DNA from: Corythucha ciliata
Taxonomy: Eukaryota; Arthropoda; Insecta; Hemiptera; Tingidae
Length of the DNA: 64,000 nt
Reading direction: 5' to 3'
Assembly: GCA_038030265.1 (NCBI GenBank)
Contig: CM075937.1
Location: forward strand, 10,044,001-10,108,000
Shown: piece after piece, positions 56,401 through 64,000 of the stretch
Layout: every line of letters starts with the position of its first letter
How positions within the stretch are numbered: position 1 is the first letter of the stretch
The notes under the pieces: generated by a model
Database searches by the model: none
Seen by the model: the letters and a program-made list of their open reading frames with translations, nothing else
Told to the model about the DNA's origin: nothing
Made by a program: the position numbers and the translations under genes

Positions 56401-59400
56401 CGCGGCTAAAATTGAGAAAAAGCGGTAATTCGCGGTAAAATTGAGAAAAAGCGCTATAGTGCGCGTTGGCTGAGAAGTAAAAAAAGAACGCTAATTGCTG
56501 GCTACAATTGAGATGAAGCGTTGATTCGCATTTAAAGTTGAGAAAACCCCGTAAAACCGAGGATAAAAGTTGACAAAAATCATTCTTTAGCAGCTAAAAT
56601 GGGGAAGCCACACTAATTCGCAGACCAAGTTGGGGGAATTCGCGGTTGAAATTGATGAAACGGGTGGATTCGCGGCTAAAAATTAAGATAAATCGCTAAT
56701 TAGCGGCAAAAAATGAGAAAAACCTCTATTAAGCGGCTAAAATTGAGAAAACCTAATTCATCGCGATTCCTAGAGGCAAGTTTGTGGCTAAAATGTAGAG
56801 AAAACCATACAAATTATTTATTAACGCTTCGTGAAAATTACATCTTTTGTTTATTTAAATATTAAGGGGCCTCATAGAAATTTCCGCCACTGCCCTCAGC
56901 ATCTAAATGGACAAAAAATACGACTTTCATACAGTGTTAAGGTATGTTTTTTTCTTAATTTAAACCGCGAATCAGCGCTTAATCTATTCCTTCTTCACGA
57001 ATCAGCGATTTGTCTCAATTTCATCCACGAACTAGCGTTTTTCCCAACTTTAGCCGTTAATCAGCGCTTATTTCTTTATTTCACCCGCGTGTAATTAGTG
57101 TTTTTATACATCTTTATTGCGAATCAGCGGTTTTTTCGATATCATTCGCGAATTATCACTTTTCCCTCACTCTAGGTTCAGCAATTTCAGCAGATTTAGT
57201 CACGTAGTGGCCGGCAGAAGCCATAGATTGGCATTTTCACAGTTTTTAGATCTTTACCCACAATTCCAGACTTTGGAGCCTTTTCTAAATTTCATCGGCG
57301 AAATTTGAGATTTTCCTCAATTTTAGCCGTGAATTCAAGTTTTTCTTTTGCTTTTTCTCAATACAAGCCACGAATAAACGATTTATTCCCACATTCAGTC
57401 ATAAATTTTCTCTTAATAGCCACGAATTGCAGCCTTCAGCAAGGAGCTGCTAATTGGCGTTGTCGTAATTTTTAGTAGAAAATTAGCGCTTTTTCCACAC
57501 TTTATCAAAAGAATGAGCACTTTGAAAAAAAAAATCCTGCTAATTAGCGACTTTTCTTTCATTTCAGCCGCGAATTAAAGTTTATCCCCATTGTACTGCT
57601 GATGTTTCTCAATTTTTTCCGCATTTTAGCTCTTTCTCTCAATTCTAGCCAAGCAGATCAGCGCTTTTTTAAACTTCTGTTAGCAAATTAGCGATTTTTC
57701 TCTATTTCAACTGTGAATTGGAAGAAATAAATTCCCCCCCCCCGCAATTTTTCCTCAAAATTTGGCTTATTCAATATCCAATTTGGCGGACTTCCCGCCC
57801 TCAAATTTCAATTCGTGGGATTTTACGTTCCAGCATTAGAAAAGTTTGTGAGTTTGGCAAATTAAAAAAGCCAAAAACTTCGTAAGTTAGTCCCTTGGAA
57901 AATCCAGTTTTGCGGGCTTGCCTGCTTTAAATAGCCAAATTTCAAAGTTTGGTCTTGGTCCCAATTATTGGCGGGGCCCCAATCGGCGAGCCATCTGTGA
58001 GACAATGAACACGTCGGATAATGATAAAAAATAGTGTGTGTGGGGGGTCAAGGTTCTCGTGAAGTTTAGCTAGAGCGCTCTCAGGATCTCCCAAAAGGCC
58101 CGGAAACTGGCAATTTCACTTAAATTAAGACCCAAAACTGTCCATTTTGTGGACCTTAAGCCAGGAAACTTCCAATTTCGTCGATATTAATTTGCCCATT
58201 GCCCGAAAGATTTACCCACAACGCGTTATGGGCAGTGTGAGATGCTCACAACGCGTCGTGGGTAATTATTTTCGCCCAGAGGGCGGAATGATATACCCGT
58301 AACGCGTTATGGGTAACTCACTTTACTCAATAGCCGAAATAAAGGTTAGGTTAGTCTATTTCGCGTCGTGGGTCTTCCGATTTTACCCACAACGCGTTCT
58401 GGCTACTTCGATTTACCCGCAACGCCTTGAGCGCATTTCGAATTACTCAAAGCAGAGTCAGATGTGCCTCAACTCCCATTACAGCTTTATTGCTGTATAA
58501 TTACATAAAATGATACGGAATGATAATTAAACACTCACCCTAACCTTTATTTCGGCTATTGAGTAAAATGAATTACCCAGAACGCGTTATGGGTATTTCA
58601 TTCCGCCCACTGGGCAAATAAAATTACCCACAACGCGTCGTGAGCATTTCACATTGCCCATAACGCGTTGTGGGTAAATTTTTCGGGCAATGGGCGAATT
58701 CGGTCATTGCGAATAACAGATATATTCGTCAGGCTGTTGGACTGCTGTTAGAAACACTGTGACTAAAAAGACCCTCTTGAAACTTAAAATTTTGGTTAAA
58801 TTGAAAATTAAGACCCTAAACTTGCAGTTTTCGAAGAAATTAAGATCCGAAACTGTCCATTTCACGGATATTCGGCCAGGATCCGCACTATTTCGGCCAC
58901 TTATCTCAATTTTAGCCGCAAATTAGAGATTTTGTTCCACTTCTGGCCATACATTAGCTTTTATTCTCCACGTTATTAGCAACGAAAGTTGCCACCGCCG
59001 TGTACTAGCGTATTTATCGATTTTTCAATTTTTTACGTTACTATTCAGGTCAATTAGTCAATTTCCAAGCCGCTTTTACAATTTCGAGGCTAATTTGTCA
59101 GTTTCCAATCATGTGTTGTTTGTTTTCTGGTAACTCCTGGTAAAATTCAGATAAGCACTAATTTGAGGATACAAATGGGGAAAATTACAATTAAATTTTG
59201 CGGCTAGATTGACAAAAACGTGTAGTCTTGGCTAAAATTGAAAAAAGGTCCGAATTCGGGGTTAAAATTGAAAAATGCTCTGAATTCGTGGCTAGAGAAA
59301 AAAAAATGTTATTTGCAGCTGAAATTGAGAAAAAGCGCAAATTCATTGCTAAAATTGAGAAAAATCGCTAATTCGTGGCTAATAAAATTGAGAAAAGTTC

Positions 59401-60253
59401 TAATTTGCACGCACACAAAATTGAGGACGTGAAAACAAGTTGAACAAGTTCGAAGATTCGTCGTGGTTCGAAGTTTGAAGTCCGTGGATTCAATTTCAGA
59501 AAAACACAAATATTCGCGGCTAAAATGAGGAAAGAACGCTAAACGGCTTAACTTGAGGGAAAAATTACACTTTGTTGCTAGAATTGAGAAAAACTTGCGA
59601 GTTCCTGTTAAAATTAAGAAAAGAGGCTGAAATTGAGAAAAAGCGCTAGGCAGTTCACGGCAAAAATTGGGGAAAAAAGCGCTACTTCTCATCTAAATAT
59701 TTCAGGCTGAAACACCAGCACTACAGACAGCAGCATTATCCCCCCCCCGCCATCCGATTAGCTTTTGTTTATTTTTTATATCTGAAAATAGGGAAGCAGT
59801 CCACACTGATGCCCCTCACCACTGGATCGAGGCCCATAGTAGGACCTGTCACTCCTCGAGCTTTCAATTTCATTTTGTACCGTGATTCACTGCGGTAAAA
59901 TAAATTAAATAATAAAAATAAATATTATGTTTTTTTGTGGCATTGACCCTATCGAATCGTAATCAAAAGAACCAAAGGAGATTTCAAAGTGAAGATCACA
60001 AGTTGGAAGTGGGGGGGGGGGGCTATGAGTCATGCCTGTTCCCCGTGAAAAATCGGACAAGTTGATAGTGTGCACTAGTTTAATCAGAAATGCACTCAAC
60101 CTATTCAATCGTGAATAGGGCGAGAGGGTGGGTGGAAGAAAGGGGGAGATAGTCAACATAAGAGTAGCGTTAAATGTTAAATATTTCATTGAATAACTCA
60201 CCATAATGAGTCAAAGACGCCAAAATAATACAAATACACCAGTTAGCACTCAT
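50469..60253 (-). CDS. TMEM130/GPNMB/PMEL-type single-pass membrane glycoprotein
   Basis: Exons on the minus strand: 60,202-60,253, 52,400-52,566, 52,182-52,335, 51,649-52,116, 51,285-51,575, 51,115-51,223 and 50,701-51,037 (525 residues). Alternatively the last exon is cut at 50,720 (weak donor GTACGG) and joined in phase to 50,469-50,532, giving 540 residues ending LLCDLSDSENMDN. Exon 1 encodes a signal peptide (MSANWCICIILASLTHY) and joins in phase 1. Then come THNGPAVLGATVTFEAE and YRFIWEDD, the N-terminal module of this family. A degenerate PKD-like domain at about 155-215 (VAYWFLGCN...FRYNYTDED) and many N-glycosylation sites follow. The TM helix is at about 384-409, and the cytoplasmic tail opens FRIEVADFDFSK and is rich in Ser and Gly. 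The order matches vertebrate TMEM130; the ligand and function are unknown. Intron 1 (7.6 kb) is almost all repeat arrays. An upstream exon (60,388-60,450, starting MPDIDSFLSSHGE) can splice in frame to 60,268 and would add 26 residues before the signal sequence. Confidence 0.82.
52690..54010 (+). repeat. C-family array in intron 1 of the TMEM130-like gene
   Basis: C units (CTGACTATTCGCGCC, AAAAATGGCCAAA) are co-linear over several hundred bp with the C array at 20,083-21,120. Both contain, in order, ATGGATTAACTGAC, GTGATTCCTGCTCC, CTGACCGTTCTC and TCACACTGACTATTCA landmarks. Confidence 0.8.
54190..54905 (-). repeat. A-family array, minus orientation
   Basis: A units read CTCAATTTTAGCC and GCGAATTA on the plus strand. 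The landmarks AAATTGCCAGCAGAAGCC and GGCGTTGTCATAATTT recur at 57,205-57,480 in the same orientation, so this array and 56,940-57,720 derive from one block. Confidence 0.8.
55085..56892 (-). mobile_element. Family I element copy, A units with right-hand terminus
   Basis: A units in plus orientation run up to about 56,810. At 56,864-56,885 is the reverse complement of GGAAATTTCTATGAGGCCCC, the subterminal module of family I, followed by the terminus CGCCACTG ending at 56,892. The right flank is CCCTCAGC. The left end is not clear (CACGAGGCGTC near 55,070 is a candidate) and no duplication was found. It separates two halves of a minus-oriented A block (54,190-54,905 and 56,940-57,720), consistent with an insertion. 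Confidence 0.6.
56940..57735 (-). repeat. A-family array, minus orientation
   Basis: The units are like those at 54,190-54,905 with shared landmarks (see that entry). The array ends at a C run followed by GCAATTTTTCC at about 57,733. Confidence 0.75.
57740..58192. repeat. D/B-like units and a further unit type
   Basis: The units are about 30 bp with CAATTTGGCGGACTTCCCGCC-like content. Near 58,100-58,190 there is a different unit (AATTAAGACC then GAAACTGTCCATTT) that recurs at 58,810-58,890 on the other side of the foldback element, so the foldback interrupts one array. Confidence 0.55.
58193..58696. mobile_element. 504-bp foldback element with repeated ACGCGT palindromes
   Basis: Each end starts GCCCATTGCCCGAAA reading inward. 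The arms (58,193 to about 58,350 and about 58,530 to 58,696) are near-perfect inverted copies over roughly 160 bp and both contain TTACTCAATAGCCGAAATAA. AATT flanks both sides (58,189-58,192 and 58,697-58,700), a possible 4-bp target duplication. Within the arms the palindrome CCCAYAACGCGTTRTGGG recurs in exact or near-exact form about nine times, 30-50 bp apart. No coding sequence is present. The superfamily is not recognised. Confidence 0.85.
58700..59700. repeat. Mixed arrays: B/D-like, short A minus, then A plus
   Basis: B/D-like units run to about 58,890, a few A units in minus orientation to 59,000, and A units in plus orientation at 59,110-59,690. A C run and CGCCATCCG at 59,740 may be a decayed element end. 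Confidence 0.6.
59769..59889 (-). other. Possible coding exon of unknown identity
   Basis: On the minus strand a 3' splice site (TTTTACCGCAG) is followed by an open frame of 39 residues with protein-like composition. It contains ESRYKMKLKARG, TGPTMGLDPVVRG and DCFPIF, ending RYKK and a stop. A strong donor (GTG|GTGAGG) lies inside it. Its start phase does not fit exon 1 of the TMEM130-like gene, whose intron contains it. On the plus strand the same stretch is also bordered by AG and GT and has one open frame. I do not recognise either translation. Confidence 0.3.
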
Positions 60254-60459
60254 TTGAGCTGACGTCCTCTGTCAGCGTGAGCAAGAAGAGCTATATTTGC
60301 ACACGCAAAAAAATAAATCATTGTTACACTGTGCGGCAGCGCTTAATTAACAACAATAACAATAATAATAAACGTGAAAAAACTCACTTTTAATGAGGGA
60401 CTCCTTTCAATCTCACCGTGACTTGAGAGAAACGAGTCAATGTCGGGCATTACTTCTGC

Positions 60460-61165
60460 TTGAAAAAATAATGGACGACGATCGTTATTTTAGCCAATTT
60501 GTTTTGCGTATTGTTTGGATTTGTTAAATGTTTATAAACTGACGAATTATTTGAGATGATACGCGACGAAATTATCAGGTAAAACTGAAATAGACAAGAC
60601 AGGGATTTGACATTACTTTATAAGAGTGGGATACGCGCATGGGCGACACGCTCGTAACAAGTCTGCTTATTCAATCGAATTGATTTGAACGAATTTTTAA
60701 ACTTTTTCCCAGTCATTTTTAGGTAGAAACGAAGTATTAACTGTGTTTTGCAAATAAAATGCGGCATTTTGATGCATCGACGGTGTAAATTTACGTTTTA
60801 AACAAACATGGGAGTCGTCTCGTCGGTGAATCAATATGCCGACGAAGCAAAACCTGAACGTTCAGGGCTGGCGTTCTTACGCGAGCACAGAGGCGGGACG
60901 TTGAGGCATTTAAAAACGTCTAAAGAGCTTTCGACGGGATAATAAATAAAATGAATTATCTTCGAAGTACTTAGGCCTTGGAAGTCCCGGCGGTTATCTT
61001 GAACAAAATTCTGAGTGTTCAGATTCGAAAAACTGCGTGTGTTAGCTAAAGAGTATCCTCTACCTCTCCTCACTCCCCACCTTATATAGTTTCCTGCAAA
61101 AACATTCAGTAATACATATAAACCATTATGCGGGCATTAATGACCGATTGTGAACAAATGAACGA
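60460..61165. other. Divergent intergenic region between TMEM130-like and PPxY genes
   Basis: Unique sequence separating two genes transcribed away from each other. The minus frame at 60,831-61,073 has no recognised domain. No array units are present, in contrast to the flanking introns. Confidence 0.4.
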
Positions 61166-61169
61166 GGAA

Positions 61170-61200
61170 TATAAATAACCAAACTCTACAGCTTACAGTT
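61170..61200 (+). promoter_or_regulatory. Candidate core promoter (TATA box and initiator) of the PPxY gene
   Basis: TATAAATA at 61,170-61,177 is followed about 25 bp later by TTACAGTTG, a plausible initiator. The distance to the ATG at 61,525 leaves a 5' UTR of about 325 bp, which may contain an intron. Nothing confirms use. Confidence 0.4.
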
Positions 61201-61524
61201 GAACATCGAAGAAATTCTACCGTTTGACCGTTAACTTCAGGTGTTACGTTCGCAGTGCGTGCTGTAGAATATCAGGTCATTTTCAATCAATTTTGTAACC
61301 GTCGTTGACGTGAAAGTAAAAGACGACGAACAAGCGATTGGCGCCGAATCGCAAAGCAGGTCGCTCGAAATATTCGACTGATTTGAATGCGATAGTCACA
61401 GACATGTAGGAGCCGAAGCATCACACAGAGTTCGCAAGCTCGGGGGCATCGGTGACCAAAACATGACCTAAATCGCATGATTTTCCTTCAAACAATTTTT
61501 CATTAGACTGGCTACAACAAAAAT

Positions 61525-62156
61525 ATGAACTCAGATTTTGATAATTCCTTTGTACACGTTCACTCACAATGCGCTCATTTCTACCGGGAGCCTCCACTAT
61601 TGAGCGGATGCGATTGTACGTCTTCGACGTACTTTCTACTCGGCGTCATACTTCTTGTCCTCGGGTCTTCTATAAGCGTGTCGGCGTTGGGCGGCCCTCA
61701 TCACGCCATTTTCTCCAATTTGGGACACATGTGGATCATCGGACCGTTGTGCATTTGCTGTGGAACAATGGTCGCCTGTAAAAGCGTTCTGTACCTGAGG
61801 CGTAAAAGTATTATTAAAATGTTACTGAGTCAGCGATGTTTAGTAACGGTAAGTCCAATGAACCCCCCCTCCCCTCAAAAACATACAAAACCCGTCAATT
61901 TTTACAGCGGCGGGAAGACACACATCTGCAGAGGCATGCCACCGCCGCGACCGCCGGCGCCGGCGGCAGCCTCGGAGTCGGCGAACTATTCGTCGCAACG
62001 GCCGCCGCTCACGACGCTACCATTTCAAGCCTTCCCCCCACCTATGAGATGATCGAGTCGCAGTCATTTTACGAGCACATCGTCGACATACCACCGCCAG
62101 CCTATATTGAAGCGATTGAAAGCGTGGGATCGTGGGCACTGGTCAACGATGCCTGA
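61525..62156 (+). CDS. Two-TM protein with tandem PPxY motifs (TMEM171-like)
   Basis: Two exons, 61,525-61,848 and 61,908-62,156, join through a 59-bp GT...AG intron in phase 0 and give 190 residues. After a ~34-residue N-terminus come membrane helix 1 (about 36-56, YFLLGVILLVLGSS) and helix 2 (about 70-90, WIIGPLCICCGTMVACK). A basic stretch RRK and a cytoplasmic tail follow. The tail has an Ala/Gly-rich stretch and then PPTY (151-154) and PPAY (171-174), classic ligands for WW domains of Nedd4-type ubiquitin ligases. The helix spacing with an IGPL motif in the second helix and PPxY in the tail resembles the second half of vertebrate TMEM171. That similarity is from memory of the family and is weak. 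Role inferred: membrane adaptor that recruits WW-domain proteins. The unspliced frame would run from 61,525 to 62,052 without the PPxY tail, so splicing is needed to obtain the motifs. Confidence 0.75.
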
Positions 62157-62750
62157 ACTTCGGAGCATTCACCAGCTCCTCTCCGCCCCCTCGGCCTAGC
62201 GGGAAAAGTGAGTTTTTGGGAATGGGCGAAAATTGCACAAAAATTAAGACTGAAAAAAAAAAAAGAAGCGTGGGATTAGACGTTGATCCGACCTCTCTAG
62301 GCTTCCCAGCACCCTAATGTGACAAAAATAAAATAAATTACACTTGTAATAAGAGCATAATTACAGTAGTCTTGGAGTCAGTACTTCCATTAAGAAGTAT
62401 TATTAAGAAACCAAATTGTTGCTTGACGTGCCATTTTACACAGTCAAATATTAAGTAGAAGGTACTTAAATTCGCCTGTTTTTAATTTTCTGACCTGAGT
62501 GCTCATCTGTGATAGTCAAACCTACTTTTAGACTCCTTTTTTTTATTAATGTTTAAAAGTTATTTTAGTATTTTATACGTAAAATGAATAAACAATTTCG
62601 TTACGCTATGTGAAAATCATCCAGCAATGAGAGCACGCCTTTCCCTCCCACCGCCGCACGTTATAGTTGCCCCAAAATCTGCTTCGGCCTGCGGGCGGCA
62701 CTTTTTGTCACTGCCAACTTCTTGCTCACAACATTGAGCCAGTGATCAGG
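62157..62750 (+). other. 3' UTR and flank of the PPxY gene
   Basis: AT-rich sequence with no other gene. It carries the candidate poly(A) signals described separately, another AATAAA at about 62,585-62,592, and a GC-rich stretch near 62,640-62,710 that leads into the last array. Confidence 0.45.
62327..62337 (+). terminator. Overlapping AATAAA polyadenylation signals
   Basis: Two overlapping AATAAA hexamers (62,327 and 62,332) lie about 170 bp after the PPxY gene stop codon. Confidence 0.45.
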
Positions 62751-62754
62751 CTGT

Positions 62755-64000
62755 TAGGCTATAAAAAGTGGAAAAAGCGCTATTTCGCTAATGTCATACT
62801 TTTTCCCATTATGCTCATACCCAAGAGTCCTCTCTCAAACGCAAATTTTGTTTGCTATATTACCACTTTTACACTCAGCAGCCTCCAGGGTTTCTATAGG
62901 CGACTAAAACTAAAAAGGCGTGCTAATGTACTAAACCTGGGGTTGATACGTGGTGAAAAGTTTGGAAAAATCGGCTCAAATAGAGGAAAAGCGTTAATTC
63001 ATAGCAAAAAGCAACAAAAATCAAGAATTCGTGGCTACAATTTGATAAACATTCTAATTCGTGGCCATAATTGATGAAAAGCGCTAGTTTGCGGCTATAA
63101 AATTAAGAAAACTATAATTTGCGGCTAAACTTGAGAAAAAGTGAACCTCTGCTGAGACCAGAAAGACCGCTAATTTGCAGCTATATTGAGATAAAGCGGT
63201 CATTTGCATCTACAATGGAGAATAACGCAAATAAGCGGACAAATTTTAGAAAGTCCGCGGCTAAAATCGAGTTTAAAGCGGAAATTCTCGGCTAAAATGG
63301 AGAAAAAGCACTCATTCTCGAATATTCAGATAAGGCTGCGCTGATGTGCTCATCTTGGGGCAAGTACGCGGAAAAAAGTTAGCCAGGAGCGCTAATATTC
63401 GCGGCTACGATATCGGGAAAATGCTAAATTGTAGCAAAAAGCGATAAAAATATATAAAAATGTAGTTAAAAGGGGGATAAAACGCTAACTCGCGGCCAAA
63501 ATTAAGAAAATCGCTAATACGCTGCTGAAACGGTGAAAAACCCCGCCAATTCGCATCAGAAATTGAGATAAAGCGCTTATTCGCAACTGAAATGGGGACA
63601 CGGACCAATTTGAGAAAATGAGCGAGTCCATGGCTAAAATTGAGTAGGCGCAAATTGAGAAGGCTAATGTGCTAATCTTGGGATATTCACGCGACACAAT
63701 GTTTGTAAAAGTGCTGATGCACGCAGCAAGACTAGCGGAAAAGCGCTAAATCATATCAAAAAGCGACCAAAATCACAAATCTACGGAGAATACGCTAATT
63801 CGTGGCTTCTCGAGGAAACTTTGAGCACTTCATTCGTCCAGCAAAGAAGTGAAAGAAACCGGCTAATTTACCGAAAAATAAACACTACGTCGCAGCTAAA
63901 ATGTGGAAAATAAGCTAATTCGCAAATAAAATTAAGAAAAACGCTATTTGGTAGCTGAATTTGAGACAATAGTTAATTATATCGACGTTAATTCAAGGCT
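62755..64000 (+). repeat. A-family array, plus orientation, running off the window
   Basis: About 1.2 kb of ~30-bp A units (CTAATTCGTGGC, TAAAATTGAGAAAAA), more diverged than those at 12 kb. The preceding G/C-rich sequence (GCCTGCGGGCGGCACTTTTTG at about 62,690) may be a decayed element end. Frames such as 62,667-63,074 are repeat-derived. Confidence 0.75.

Noticed and set aside
56893..56900. Possible target duplication CCCTCAGC for the 55-57 kb element
   Set aside because: No matching copy at a plausible left end. A similar string at about 22,191 is too distant and lies by another array.

Overview
This is eukaryotic nuclear DNA, most likely from an arthropod. The genes have short introns (59-70 bp in the compact ones) with GT...AG borders, and a complete class I deacetylase reads like an insect HDAC3. 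Roughly half of the 64 kb is degenerate minisatellite. I cannot name the species.

Host genes, left to right. A UPF0489/C5orf22-type gene lies on the minus strand (first three exons, 27,474-28,649; the rest is not seen). HDAC3 is complete on the plus strand (42,823-44,268). A four-exon V-ATPase subunit e gene converges on it from the minus strand (44,845-45,324). A TMEM130/GPNMB/PMEL-type membrane glycoprotein is on the minus strand (50,469-60,253), with a 7.6-kb first intron made almost wholly of repeat arrays. A two-TM protein with two PPxY motifs is on the plus strand (61,525-62,156), starting divergently from the glycoprotein gene. The exons were assembled from reading frame, splice sites and phase, and most are shorter than a normal ORF cutoff. 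The genes are ordinary housekeeping or membrane genes with no evident common pathway.

Mobile DNA. There is a decayed non-LTR retrotransposon 3' end with an RNase H domain and a (TAA)n tail (2,331-3,380), and a decayed hAT transposase (36,370-38,146). Three non-autonomous hAT-like elements have terminal inverted repeats and exact 8-bp target duplications: 28,840-33,317; 30,036-31,825, which sits inside the first; and 33,731-35,834. A 504-bp foldback element at 58,193-58,696 carries repeated palindromes around ACGCGT, and a ~154-bp satellite lies at 38,936-39,640.

Repeat arrays. Four families of ~30-bp degenerate units (called A, B, C and D here) fill about 1-8.2 kb, 10.2-17.3 kb, 19.6-22.2 kb, 23.1-26.3 kb, 28.9-36.2 kb, 46-50 kb, 52.7-59.7 kb and 62.7-64 kb. 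All four align on one core: CGCGAA followed by a T-rich tract. Because arrays lie inside elements with hAT-type ends, and a few A units also flank the hAT transposase relic, I infer that the arrays are amplified subterminal repeats of hAT elements, spread by transposition and nesting. This satellite-carrying transposon system is the most interesting content of the window.
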